11,751 nucleotides of DNA from Cryomorphaceae bacterium (GTDB lineage Bacteria > Bacteroidota > Bacteroidia > Flavobacteriales > Schleiferiaceae), in the NCBI GenBank assembly GCA_003444795.1, contig DLWR01000029.1, positions 4,166-15,916 of the forward strand, given 5' to 3'. The notes under the pieces are model-generated. The model searched no databases and was not told where the DNA came from. It was given only the letters and a program-made list of their open reading frames with translations. The position numbers and the translations under genes were made by a program. Position 1 is the first letter of the stretch. Each line of letters begins with the position of its first letter. Shown piece after piece: positions 1 through 7,907 of the stretch.

Positions 1-1305
1 GGATTGAAATATGGCGATTGGTACTATGGGCCTCAAAAGCGTTTAATGGCTAGTTATAAGCATGACGCCCTCGGGGTTTTAGGGTTTGATGGGGTGAGCG
101 TGGCCATTTATCACCAAAATGTGGAAGAAAGTCGTATTTCGAGGAAGTTCAATCGTTCCAACCTCCAGAGCAGAATTGAAAATGTGATGGTTAATGGCTT
201 TAATTCGGATGCTATGAAGCGTTGGGGGAATAACACGCTTCGAGCTGGGGTGGATGGGTGGTACCAAACGGTACAGTCAAGAGGTTTTGAAACAAACGTA
301 TTTAACAGCGGCCCAGAAACTCCCATTGATTCGCGCTATCCGGGCGGTAGAAATGAGATGTATTCCTTGGCAGCTTTTGCTACCCACATCAACCGCGTGA
401 CGGATGAACTGACCATTACGGAGGGATTCCGCGCGGGTAATTCCGTACTGTACAGTGAGTTCACCGATAAAACCTTCTTTCCTTTTCCTTACGACTACAT
501 CTACCAGCGAATGCCCGTCGCCTCGGGTAGTATTGGCGTCATTTACAATCCAAACGTTGGCAATAAATACTCTGCAACCGTTTCTACCGCTTACCGTGTG
601 CCGAACATTGATGACCTATCAAAGGTGTTTGAAACTGCTCCAGGAATGCTCATTGTCCCCAATCCACACTTACGTCCCGAACAAGCATTTACCCTAGAGC
701 TTGGCAATATTCGGATCTTCAAGGCGGGTCATAGCGTGGAATGGAATCTCTACACCACGTCCCTGACGGACGCCCTGATGGTTCAACCTTTCCGTTTAAA
801 TGGTTCTGATTCCGTTTTTTATGATGGTGGCATGGTCGGGGTATATGCCCAGCAGAACGTTCAGCGAGCGGTAATCATGGGCTATTCTATCCGAGGCAAT
901 GTAGTCCTCAGCGGCCCATGGACGATGAACGGCATGCTACAAGGCACAAAGGGTATGCTGGGATATCCTATGTCAGGCAACTTAGACCACATCCCTCCTA
1001 TGTCAGGGAGGTTAGCACTTAATTGGCAGCACAAAGCGTGGTCATGGGAGTTCTTTGGATTAGGCAATGGATGGAAGCACTTGGAGTTTTATCAATTGAA
1101 CGGCGAAGACAACGAACAGTATGCCACGCCCGAAGGCATGCCCGCTTGGGTCACTTGGAATACCTCCATGGCCTTTAATGGTAAGAAAGGGTTCTCGGTA
1201 CAGGTGGGGGTCTACAACCTCCTTGATACGCAATACCGAACCTTTGCATCAGGCATTAACGCGCCCGGCCGTAACATTCAAACCGCCCTGCGCTACACCT
1301 TCTAG
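1..1305 (+). CDS. TonB-dependent outer-membrane receptor, C-terminal part (5' end outside window)
   Basis: The reading frame is open from the first base, so the gene starts upstream; the TTG at position 4 is just an internal Leu codon. The visible 434 residues are the beta-barrel part of a TonB-dependent receptor, which imports a bound ligand across the outer membrane using TonB/ExbBD energy. Seen in sequence: the family-typical stretch around nt 590-700 (TAYRVPNIDDLSKVF, then VPNPHLRPEQAFTLELG), alternating aromatic strands throughout, a late YNLLDTQYRTF segment and a terminal aromatic residue (RYTF) as expected for BAM-assembled barrels. The plug domain and any TonB box are not in the window. 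The 'NIDDLSKVF...PNP.L.PE' pattern resembles Bacteroidota receptors often labelled as haemin or siderophore type, but the ligand cannot be told from the barrel alone. The GH20 gene starts 38 bases downstream on the same strand, so a glycan-related role is possible but only inferred. Confidence 0.9.
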   Translation, partial: GLKYGDWYYGPQKRLMASYKHDALGVLGFDGVSVAIYHQNVEESRISRKFNRSNLQSRIENVMVNGFNSDAMKRWGNNTLRAGVDGWYQTVQSRGFETNVFNSGPETPIDSRYPGGRNEMYSLAAFATHINRVTDELTITEGFRAGNSVLYSEFTDKTFFPFPYDYIYQRMPVASGSIGVIYNPNVGNKYSATVSTAYRVPNIDDLSKVFETAPGMLIVPNPHLRPEQAFTLELGNIRIFKAGHSVEWNLYTTSLTDALMVQPFRLNGSDSVFYDGGMVGVYAQQNVQRAVIMGYSIRGNVVLSGPWTMNGMLQGTKGMLGYPMSGNLDHIPPMSGRLALNWQHKAWSWEFFGLGNGWKHLEFYQLNGEDNEQYATPEGMPAWVTWNTSMAFNGKKGFSVQVGVYNLLDTQYRTFASGINAPGRNIQTALRYTF

Positions 1306-1343
1306 TTCATCCTGTGTACCTTTAGGGGAAACCCTGTGTACAC

Positions 1344-2957
1344 ATGAAGAAATTGCTGCCATTTTTCGCTATATGCTCCGTACTAGCATGCCAATCGCCT
1401 GAGGTAACCCAGGCTGTCTCGCTGAGCACTTTGGTGCCTCAACCTGTCCGCATTGATATACCGGTCGATGGTGGAACGACCACATTGGACGAGCCTATTC
1501 GATTTACGGGAATGGCGTCTGCAGATTTTGCTGAGCTAGAGGAATGGCCACAATCGGACGATGGTTTCCCCATTGTGTGGAAAAAGGAAGAAGGGGACGC
1601 CGTTACTCTTCAGGGGTATTGGTTGGACATCTATGCAGACTCCATTGTCATTTTAGCCGCAAGTGATGCTGGGGTACATGCCGCATTGACGACACTCAAA
1701 CAGCTTGTGCCCACAGCACATTGGCCCTCGCAAAAAGGAGAAAAAATCCGTCTGGGCTTTGCGCTATCGTTGGTGCACCTGGAAGATGAGCCCGCCTACG
1801 CCTACCGTGGTATGCACTTGGACGTTTGCCGCCACTTCATGCCCATTGAATTTATCGAGAAGTACATCGACAACCTTGCCCTGCACAAGTTTAATCGCTT
1901 CCATTGGCACCTGACGGAAGACCAGGGTTGGCGGATTGAAATCAAGAAATATCCGCGTCTCACAGAGGTCGGGGCTTGGCGCTCTGCGTCTCAAACAGGG
2001 GCTTACAATGACCAACGGTTTGACAGTACACGACACGGCGGATTCTATACCCAGGATGAGGCGCGACATATTGTGGAATACGCGCGTCGTCGAGGCATCA
2101 CCGTAATTCCGGAAATAGAAATGCCCGGCCATTCTTTAGCTGCCTTAGCTGCCTATCCAGAGCTCTCTTGCACGGGCGGTTCTTTTGAAGTGGCCCATGG
2201 CTGGGGTGTTTTTGACGACGTGTACTGTGCAGGAAACCCCGAGGTCTACACCTTTTTGGAAGGGGTATTAGATGAAGTCATGGACATTTTCCCTTCGTCC
2301 TTAATTCACATTGGGGGCGACGAATGTCCCAAGACGCGCTGGGAGTCGTGCGCAAAATGTCAACTAGAAATGGCTCGACACAAGCTCAGGGACGAGCATG
2401 AACTGCAGTCTCATTTCATCACGCGCATGGAACGCTACCTAAATTCCCATGGCCGAAACATTATCGGCTGGGATGAGATCCTGGAAGGAGGCTTGGCGCC
2501 CAACGCTGCGGTGATGTCTTGGCGCGGGACCGCTGGGGGAATTCAGGCCGCCTCCATGAAGCATGAAGTTGTGATGACACCGGGTAAGCCGCTTTACTTT
2601 GACCATTACCAATACAATCCTGAAAATGAGCCTGTGGCCATTGGGGGATTCAACTCCCTCTGGGATGTGTATGGATTTAATCCCGTAGCGGGTGTTCCAG
2701 AGGAATACCACGCCTACATTTTGGGTGCCCAAGCCAATGTCTGGACCGAATACATGGAAACCTCGGATCACGTCGAACATATGGTTCAGCCTAGGGCGTC
2801 TGCACTTGCTGAGGCCCTATGGCTGGGAGGTAAGCGAGAGGGTGGGGATGCCGCCTTTTTAGAGGCATTGCGTAGTCATATCCTTCGATTGGAGGTCATG
2901 GGTTGGAACTATGCCCGCTATGAATTTGAAAAAGAGGCAGGTGATGAAGCGCAGTGA
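1344..2957 (+). CDS. GH20 beta-N-acetylhexosaminidase, lipoprotein
   Basis: Predicted to release terminal beta-linked GlcNAc/GalNAc from glycans by substrate-assisted catalysis. The 537-residue protein begins with a lipoprotein signal peptide ending in a lipobox (SVLAC, Cys16), which supports the ATG at 1344 and places the enzyme in the periplasm or on the cell surface. A GH20b-like N-terminal domain covers about residues 30-150, and the TIM-barrel catalytic domain starts near AYRGMHLDVCRHF. Family motifs: FHWHLTEDQGWRIEIKKYP, VIPEIEMPGHS, the catalytic pair in HIGGDE (Asp326-Glu327), and the substrate-pocket Trp motifs MSWRGT and NVWTEYM. All key residues are intact and the length is normal for bacterial GH20 enzymes. 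The last 14 bases overlap the start of the glycosylasparaginase gene, suggesting translational coupling. Exact substrate (chitobiose, N-glycan or mucin-type) is not resolvable. Confidence 0.95.
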   Translation: MKKLLPFFAICSVLACQSPEVTQAVSLSTLVPQPVRIDIPVDGGTTTLDEPIRFTGMASADFAELEEWPQSDDGFPIVWKKEEGDAVTLQGYWLDIYADSIVILAASDAGVHAALTTLKQLVPTAHWPSQKGEKIRLGFALSLVHLEDEPAYAYRGMHLDVCRHFMPIEFIEKYIDNLALHKFNRFHWHLTEDQGWRIEIKKYPRLTEVGAWRSASQTGAYNDQRFDSTRHGGFYTQDEARHIVEYARRRGITVIPEIEMPGHSLAALAAYPELSCTGGSFEVAHGWGVFDDVYCAGNPEVYTFLEGVLDEVMDIFPSSLIHIGGDECPKTRWESCAKCQLEMARHKLRDEHELQSHFITRMERYLNSHGRNIIGWDEILEGGLAPNAAVMSWRGTAGGIQAASMKHEVVMTPGKPLYFDHYQYNPENEPVAIGGFNSLWDVYGFNPVAGVPEEYHAYILGAQANVWTEYMETSDHVEHMVQPRASALAEALWLGGKREGGDAAFLEALRSHILRLEVMGWNYARYEFEKEAGDEAQ

Positions 2958-3945
2958 TTTCCTCAAGCTCATGAGCGGCGCTGCAGCGGTAGCGGCGATT
3001 GAGCCTGCTTTTGCATCGGGTACTGCTTCGTCGGTGGTTTCCAATGAACCCGTGGAACCTGTTTCCATTGCCACCTGGCGGTTTGGGTTGGAGACCACAA
3101 AATTGGCCCACCAACACCTCCTGCAGGGCGGCACGGCTTTGGATGCTACGGAAATAGGGGTGAAGCTCTGTGAGGCGGATCCTAAAGAGCGTTCGGTTGG
3201 CCTTGGAGGCCGGCCAGATCGAGATGGGCATGTGACCCTAGATGCCTGCTGTATGGACCACCTTGGAAACGTTGGGTCCGTGGCCGGAGTGGAGGATGTG
3301 GTGCACGTGAGCTCCTTGGCGCGTGCCGTCATGGAGAAAACACCCCATGTCATGCTGGTCGGAGAAGGTGCGCGTCAATTTGCCCAAGAAATGGGCTTTC
3401 CATTGCAAGATTTACTCGTGCCTGAATCCAAAGCGGAATGGGAAAAATGGAAGGAGAAATCGGACTATAAACCGGTCATCAACATTGAAAACCACGACAC
3501 CATCGGTCAGCTTTCCCGAGATACCGAAGGCCGATTGGCAGGTTTTTGCACGACGAGTGGCATGGCCTTCAAAATGCGCGGTCGTGTCGGAGACAGCCCC
3601 CTTATTGGTCCCGGGCTCTATGTCGATGGGGAAGTAGGGGCGGCCACGGCGACCGGACATGGGGAAGAGGTGATTCGGGTGGTTGGATCTTACCGCGTAG
3701 TCGCAGAAATGGAAAAAGGCTTCAGCCCGCATGAAGCCTGCAAGCGGGCTGTGGAGAAAATCTATGCGTTTTTTAAGCGGAGAGAAGCCGGCATCCAAGA
3801 CACGCAAATCGGTTTTATCGCCCTGGATAAAAATGGCCGGGTTGGGGGCTATGCTTTGCGTCCTGGATTTCAATATGCCGTTGTGCGCGGATTCACCCCA
3901 AATGCAGAACCCGCATTAGTGGACGTAGAGGCCTTGCTGCCCTAA
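2944..3945 (+). CDS. N4-(beta-N-acetylglucosaminyl)-L-asparaginase (glycosylasparaginase)
   Basis: Predicted Ntn-hydrolase that cleaves the GlcNAc-Asn bond left after N-glycan or glycopeptide degradation, releasing Asp and the aminosugar. The precursor self-cleaves before a Thr nucleophile; here the motif NHDTIG is intact, with Asp185-Thr186 as the predicted cleavage site. Other family signatures are LGGRPDRDGHVTLDAC and GDSPLIGPGLYVDGEVGAATATGHGEE. I chose the ATG at 2944 over the upstream ATG at 2911 because it directly begins an export signal (KRSDFLK followed by a hydrophobic Ala-rich run to about residue 25), resembling a Tat signal with KR in place of RR. The 333-residue length matches the Elizabethkingia (Flavobacterium) meningosepticum enzyme type. 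The start overlaps the GH20 gene by 14 bases, giving a two-gene operon of consecutive steps. Confidence 0.94.
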   Translation: MKRSDFLKLMSGAAAVAAIEPAFASGTASSVVSNEPVEPVSIATWRFGLETTKLAHQHLLQGGTALDATEIGVKLCEADPKERSVGLGGRPDRDGHVTLDACCMDHLGNVGSVAGVEDVVHVSSLARAVMEKTPHVMLVGEGARQFAQEMGFPLQDLLVPESKAEWEKWKEKSDYKPVINIENHDTIGQLSRDTEGRLAGFCTTSGMAFKMRGRVGDSPLIGPGLYVDGEVGAATATGHGEEVIRVVGSYRVVAEMEKGFSPHEACKRAVEKIYAFFKRREAGIQDTQIGFIALDKNGRVGGYALRPGFQYAVVRGFTPNAEPALVDVEALLP

Positions 3946-3964
3946 TCTCGCGATGCAGGTGAGC

Positions 3965-4612
3965 CTATCGAGCCAAACACCGAAGCATCTCTTGGATTTC
4001 AGTGGGATCTAGGCTGGGCTTTCCGGAGGGAATGGCCGAACTGTGAATTTGGGTAAAGCCCAAGGCGGTATAATACTCCGCATTGTTGGCGCGAATTCCG
4101 CCGCCGGGAAGAATTTCAATGCGGGGTCCTGCGCGTTCTTTGAGCTGTTTTAAGAGGCCGATGTCTTGGAGGCCCCAACCGGTTAAAATTCGGACAAAGC
4201 CAGATTTAATAGCATCCTCTAATCCTGCCAGCGGGTCCTCAATTTCATCAAAGGCTCGATGGAGGACACAAGGCAAGCCTACACGCTGTATGAACGACCG
4301 ACAGTGCACCACATCCAAGGTGTTCTTCCTGGTTAATCCTCCAAAAACTAGGGCATGTGCACCCGCTTTGCGCAATTTTAAGCCGGTGCCGACCATGTCA
4401 TTCCATTCGGCTTCCGTGTAGTGAAAATCACCGCCGCGGGGTCTAACCATAGCGACCATGGGAACATTCACACTATGCTTGAGGGCAAATATCCATTCCT
4501 CCGGGGGGGTGGTTCCACCGCTTGCATAGTCTTTACAAACTTCTAGCCGTTCAGCGCCTGCCTCCACAGCGGCAAAGGCATCTTCTAGGGAAAAGGTGCA
4601 GATTTCAAGCAT
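3965..4612 (-). CDS. cutC: CutC family protein (putative copper homeostasis / TIM-barrel)
   Basis: CutC is a TIM-barrel protein originally linked to copper tolerance in E. coli; its biochemical activity is uncertain. Conserved blocks are visible: EICTFSLEDAFAAVEAGAERLEVC at the N-terminus (given here by its parts: Glu3, Cys5, Glu22, Cys26), VRPRGGDF (residues 57-63), HRAFD (118-122), RILTGWG (141-147), ILPGGGIR (167-174) and IHSSA (189-193). At 215 residues it is somewhat shorter than the about 245-residue E. coli protein but spans the whole barrel. It is convergent with the glycosylasparaginase gene (19 bases between stops) and divergent from the secreted-protein gene (42 bases). In Bacteroidota, cutC is often found near glycosylasparaginase and hexosaminidase or mannosidase genes (from memory), so a role in glycan-derived metabolism rather than copper is possible. 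Confidence 0.9.
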   Translation of the reverse strand: MLEICTFSLEDAFAAVEAGAERLEVCKDYASGGTTPPEEWIFALKHSVNVPMVAMVRPRGGDFHYTEAEWNDMVGTGLKLRKAGAHALVFGGLTRKNTLDVVHCRSFIQRVGLPCVLHRAFDEIEDPLAGLEDAIKSGFVRILTGWGLQDIGLLKQLKERAGPRIEILPGGGIRANNAEYYTALGFTQIHSSAIPSGKPSLDPTEIQEMLRCLAR

Positions 4613-4654
4613 GGCTGTTCCAAATATGGTACAATATTTCGGTATACTTGATGC

Positions 4655-5557
4655 ATGAGAAACTACCTGTTAGCAGCAGCCATCCTTATGAGCGGAATGG
4701 CACAAGCCCAAAAGATTGATCCGGTATTTGCACAATTGCCCTACAACATCTTAGGGCAGGATTCCCTTGGCTTGCGCGCTATGTCTCCCTCGTTTATTCA
4801 ATTAGAAGAAGGACTTTATCAGGTGGCCTACACGCCGTTTCTCATTACGGCTGAATTGGAATTTATTTCCCGCGACAACATGGAGCGGCGCGTCACGACG
4901 GTAACGGTTAGTGTGACGAATAAAAAACAGCAAAAGGCCTTCCAGGCTGAATTTCCGGGCAAGAAGTATGTGGTGGACACGACCGGATTCAACCCCATGA
5001 CCCACCCGCTGGGCATTGCAGCTGTGCTCGAAGAGTACCGGAGCAAAGACACGGTGCTTTATGAACTTCGCCTAGTTCCCGACAAGCTGCGCTTGCCAGA
5101 TTACAGTAAATGGATGCCTTTCATCGGAGTGAAGACGGATACCTTCCTCGTTCAGGAGGACCTATACTATGTGTTTAGTGATCATGAATTTGAACGCGGA
5201 GATCGTTCATATAGCATTGATACGACCGATGAAGGCCAATTGGGCTACCGCGTCGACTACAATAGCGATGTAGACGTGATTCTTTACAGTGCTCTGGGTG
5301 GCACTAAGGGGTCGGAAGTGGTTTTTGTGCCCTACAAATCCAACTTGCTTGGCGCTTCTCGTGAAATGTTCAAGTACTATTTCCCACAGTTTATTGACGG
5401 GGATGCCGATTTTGAGCTTCGCATTCGCATTCAAGGGGAGGGCGAAAACACACGCTACTTTCTGGGTACTCAGAGCAAGCAAAATGGCGTTAGCCACGTT
5501 GCCGAAATTGACCGCCAGGGTTATTTGGATCTCTTGGAGGAGGTCAGCGCAGACTAA
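4655..5557 (+). CDS. Secreted protein of unknown function, 300 residues
   Basis: I do not recognise the family. The protein begins with a clear Sec signal peptide: MRN, a hydrophobic stretch LLAAAILM, and a likely signal peptidase I site after AQA (residue 18, next residues QK). That supports the ATG at 4655. There is no lipobox and no second membrane segment. The mature part is rich in beta-strand-like alternating patterns, aromatic residues and charged residues (for example EDLYYVFSDHEFERGD and MFKYYFPQFIDGDADFELRI), with no Cys-rich or repeat pattern. It looks like a soluble periplasmic or cell-surface protein, possibly lineage-restricted. It has no close operon partner: cutC is divergent upstream and the cytidine deaminase is convergent, 11 bases after the stop. 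No function is proposed. Confidence 0.85.
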   Translation: MRNYLLAAAILMSGMAQAQKIDPVFAQLPYNILGQDSLGLRAMSPSFIQLEEGLYQVAYTPFLITAELEFISRDNMERRVTTVTVSVTNKKQQKAFQAEFPGKKYVVDTTGFNPMTHPLGIAAVLEEYRSKDTVLYELRLVPDKLRLPDYSKWMPFIGVKTDTFLVQEDLYYVFSDHEFERGDRSYSIDTTDEGQLGYRVDYNSDVDVILYSALGGTKGSEVVFVPYKSNLLGASREMFKYYFPQFIDGDADFELRIRIQGEGENTRYFLGTQSKQNGVSHVAEIDRQGYLDLLEEVSAD

Positions 5558-5568
5558 ACTCTGGTGAA

Positions 5569-6045
5569 TTAAGGCTTCAGTGTAAAGGAGATCGGGAGCA
5601 ATTCGTCCGCGTTGTCCGTGGCTAAAATTTCTCCATCCTCGGTTCCCATGATGAGCCGAATCGCTTTTTTCTGACGATAGGTTTGTTCGCGGAGCGCCTG
5701 CCGGCACATGCCGCATGGCGCAAGGGCTTGGCGGTTGTGTCCGCTTGGATCGCGGTAAACCAAGGCCATCTCAAGTATGGCTTCATTTGGCGATTGCATG
5801 TTGGAAACACTCAAGACGACACGTTCGGCACAAATACCTACGGGATAGGAGGCATTTTCTTGGTTGGTGCCAACGTAGACGGCTCCTGAATCGGTTCTAA
5901 CCGCAGCGCTAACATGAAAGCCCGAGTAGGGTGCGTGGCCGGTTCCAAGTCTGGCTATGGCCGCGTCTAAGAGGGCGCGATCCGTCGGCGCTAACGCGTG
6001 CTGAGAATCATAAGACTCCAGGGAGATTTCAATCTTTCTTGACAT
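5569..6045 (-). CDS. cdd: Cytidine deaminase
   Basis: Predicted cytosolic zinc enzyme of pyrimidine salvage, converting (deoxy)cytidine to (deoxy)uridine. Motifs: substrate-binding TNQENASYP, the zinc and proton-shuttle motif CAE (Cys72, Glu74), and PCGMC (Cys111, Cys114), so all three zinc-ligand Cys and the catalytic Glu are present. The N-terminal PYSGFHVSAAV segment is also typical. At 158 residues it is close to the homotetrameric type common in Bacteroidota, slightly longer than the Bacillus enzyme. It is convergent with the secreted-protein gene and divergent from cinA, with 62 bases between the two start codons. Confidence 0.94.
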   Translation of the reverse strand: MSRKIEISLESYDSQHALAPTDRALLDAAIARLGTGHAPYSGFHVSAAVRTDSGAVYVGTNQENASYPVGICAERVVLSVSNMQSPNEAILEMALVYRDPSGHNRQALAPCGMCRQALREQTYRQKKAIRLIMGTEDGEILATDNADELLPISFTLKP

Positions 6046-6107
6046 TCCAAGGGTTTCAGATAGGAAATCTACACAAAAACACCCGGATGCCCGTATACCT
6101 TTGCCGT

Positions 6108-7361
6108 ATGCGTGCAGAAATCATCACCATTGGGACTGAAATTCTTCTGGGTCAAACGGTGGATAGCAATTCAGCCTGGATGGGGCAGCGACTTTCGGAA
6201 GTGGGGGTGGAGGTTCAACGCATTACCTCCATTTCAGATGTGCCAGCGGCTATCCGGGCGGCGCTCGACGCGGTACTCCCAAGTACGCAATGGGTGTTGA
6301 TTACGGGCGGCTTGGGACCGACCAAGGACGATTTGACCAAGCACGTGCTCACGGAGTACTTTGGGGATTCCTTAACCTTCCGTCCAGAAATTTTTGCGCA
6401 CATCGAAGCCCTTTTTTTGAAAATGGGGCGGGTTCCAAACGCACTTAACCGCCCTCAAGCAGACTTTCCTGAAAAAGCTGAGATCCTCCACAACGCAATG
6501 GGCACGGCCCAAGGGATGCTTTGGACGCACAATGGGATGCGATTCGTGTCGATGCCCGGTGTGCCTTATGAAATGAAGCACATCATGGAGACGGGAGTGC
6601 TGCCTCGGATGCGTTCAGAACAGCGACAGGTGCATGTGCACCGCTATTTTGTCGTACAAGGCATTCCGGAATCGGAGTTGGCCACACGTATTGCCAACTG
6701 GGAAGATGCCTTGCCAGAAGGAATAAGTTTAGCCTATTTGCCCTCTCCTGGGGTGGTAAAACTCCGTTTGTCTGCCCAGGTAGAAAAAACAAGGCAGGAA
6801 GAGGTACACGCCGTTCTGGATTTTCAGTCGGATAAGCTCAAAGCCATATTGGGTTCGGATTTGTATGCGGACGATCTCCTGCCGCTGGAGGTTGTGGTGG
6901 GGGAAAGGTTGAAGGCTTTGGGCCAAACCGTTGGAACAGCCGAGAGCTGCACGGGCGGTGCGATTGCTGCGCGATTAACCAGTATTGCCGGGTCTTCTGC
7001 CTACGTCATTGGTGGGATCGTAGCCTATTCAAATACGGTTAAAGAGCAGCAACTCGGTGTGCGCAAAGCGGATTTACTCCTTCACGGTGCCGTCAGTGAG
7101 TCAGTGGTTCGCCAAATGGCTGAAGGGGTGTGCAAGCGTTTAAAGACGAATTGGGGGATCGCCTCAAGTGGCATTGCTGGCCCGGATGGTGGCTCTGAAG
7201 CCAAACCCATAGGCACCGTTTGGTTGGCTGTGGCTGGCCCTCAGGGCACATGGGCACAGAAGTTCAGCATGGGCACGAACCGAACGCGAACCGTGGAGAA
7301 ATCTGTTTTAGCGGCCTTGGATGCGCTGCGCAGAGGGCTGGAGCAAGAGGCATCCAAGTAG
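6108..7361 (+). CDS. cinA: CinA-like protein: molybdopterin-binding-like domain plus NMN amidohydrolase domain
   Basis: Two-domain CinA of 417 residues. The N-terminal domain (about 1-170) is the MoCF/COG1058 type, with EIITIGTEILLGQ at the start and GGLGPTKDD at residues 67-75; in characterised relatives this half carries ADP-ribose pyrophosphatase activity. The C-terminal domain (about 260-417) is PncC-like nicotinamide-nucleotide amidase, with AESCTGG (Ser280 the expected nucleophile), GGIVAYSN and SSGIAGPDGGS. The pathway is NAD by-product recycling. The open frame extends upstream to 5931, but I place the start at ATG 6108 because family homology begins exactly there (MRAEIITIGTE); an in-frame ATG at 6087 is less likely, and the upstream part overlaps cdd. 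The gene is divergent from cdd and lies 111 bases before rpmB. Confidence 0.95.
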   Translation: MRAEIITIGTEILLGQTVDSNSAWMGQRLSEVGVEVQRITSISDVPAAIRAALDAVLPSTQWVLITGGLGPTKDDLTKHVLTEYFGDSLTFRPEIFAHIEALFLKMGRVPNALNRPQADFPEKAEILHNAMGTAQGMLWTHNGMRFVSMPGVPYEMKHIMETGVLPRMRSEQRQVHVHRYFVVQGIPESELATRIANWEDALPEGISLAYLPSPGVVKLRLSAQVEKTRQEEVHAVLDFQSDKLKAILGSDLYADDLLPLEVVVGERLKALGQTVGTAESCTGGAIAARLTSIAGSSAYVIGGIVAYSNTVKEQQLGVRKADLLLHGAVSESVVRQMAEGVCKRLKTNWGIASSGIAGPDGGSEAKPIGTVWLAVAGPQGTWAQKFSMGTNRTRTVEKSVLAALDALRRGLEQEASK

Positions 7362-7398
7362 GCGTAGAGTTTGGCCCCTAAAAAATCCCCGCAAACCC

Positions 7399-7430
7399 TT
7401 GATAAATGAGGGAAACTTTGCATATCTTTG
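7399..7430 (+). promoter_or_regulatory. Bacteroidota-type promoter for rpmB-rpmG-DUF4295
   Basis: A TTG at 7399-7401 (-33 element) is followed after 21 bases by TATCTTTG at 7423-7430, an exact match to the phylum's TAnnTTTG -7 consensus. Spacing is within the known range. Transcription would start near 7437, leaving a leader of about 35 bases before the rpmB start codon. It lies in the largest intergenic gap of the window. This is consensus matching only; no transcript data were available. Confidence 0.7.
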
Positions 7431-7472
7431 CGCACCCGTTGTGAAACGGCCTCATTCAACTATTGAGAAGTT

Positions 7473-7712
7473 ATGTCACGAGTTTGTGAAATCACTGGAA
7501 AGAAAGCGATGGTCGGGAACCATGTATCTTTCTCCAACAAGAAGAACAAGCGCAAGTTCAATGTGAACTTGTTGCGCAAGCGTTTCTACGTTCCTAGCGA
7601 AGATCAGTGGATTACCCTCCGCATCTCTGCTGCTGCGTTGAAGACCATCAACAAGAAAGGTATTGAAGCTGTGCTTTCTGAGGCACGCGCTAACGGCAAT
7701 GTTGCCATTTAA
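7473..7712 (+). CDS. rpmB: 50S ribosomal protein bL28
   Basis: Large-subunit ribosomal protein of 79 residues. It begins with the family hallmark [11 protein letters not shown] and [19 protein letters not shown], and continues with [24 protein letters not shown]. Length and order match Bacteroidota L28. It is the first gene after the promoter at 7399-7430 and is followed after 10 bases by rpmG. No strong Shine-Dalgarno is seen (GAGAAG sits close to the ATG), which is common in this phylum. Confidence 0.97.
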   Translation: MSRVCEITGKKAMVGNHVSFSNKKNKRKFNVNLLRKRFYVPSEDQWITLRISAAALKTINKKGIEAVLSEARANGNVAI

Positions 7713-7722
7713 GTTCTAGACC

Positions 7723-7905
7723 ATGGCTAAAAAAGGCAATCGTATCCAAGTGATTTTGGAGTGCACAGAGCACAAAGAGAGCGGCATGCCCGGAACCTCT
7801 CGTTACATCACGACCAAGAATAAAAAGAACACACCTGACCGCATGGAGATTAAGAAATTTAATCCCGTATTGAAGCGTATGACGGTGCATAAAGAAATCA
7901 AGTAA
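7723..7905 (+). CDS. rpmG: 50S ribosomal protein bL33
   Basis: Large-subunit ribosomal protein of 60 residues, starting [18 protein letters not shown] and carrying the family core [23 protein letters not shown]. Only one Cys (Cys14) is present, so the paired CxxC zinc ligands of zinc-binding L33 are missing; this is the zinc-independent (C-minus) form. It lies between rpmB (10 bases) and the DUF4295 gene (2 bases), the usual Bacteroidota order. Confidence 0.97.
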   Translation: MAKKGNRIQVILECTEHKESGMPGTSRYITTKNKKNTPDRMEIKKFNPVLKRMTVHKEIK

Positions 7906-7907
7906 TC

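Noticed and set aside
4..6. TTG as a start codon for the receptor
   Set aside because: The frame is open upstream to the window edge and the protein begins in mid-barrel without signal peptide or plug domain.
2859..3353. Long reverse-strand open frame across the glycosylasparaginase gene
   Set aside because: It is antisense to a well-supported gene, has no recognisable domain, and is explained by the codon bias of the forward gene.
4643..4650. TATACTTG, near -7 box before the secreted-protein gene
   Set aside because: One mismatch, no -33 element, and only 4 bases from the start codon.
6096..6103. TACCTTTG, a perfect -7 box match just before the cinA start
   Set aside because: It lies only 4 bases before the start codon, which would make a leaderless transcript, and no TTG is found at the proper upstream distance. 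Considered chance.
5931..6107. N-terminal extension of cinA by 59 codons
   Set aside because: It overlaps the divergent cdd gene, and family similarity begins exactly at the ATG 6108; the extension has no recognisable sequence.
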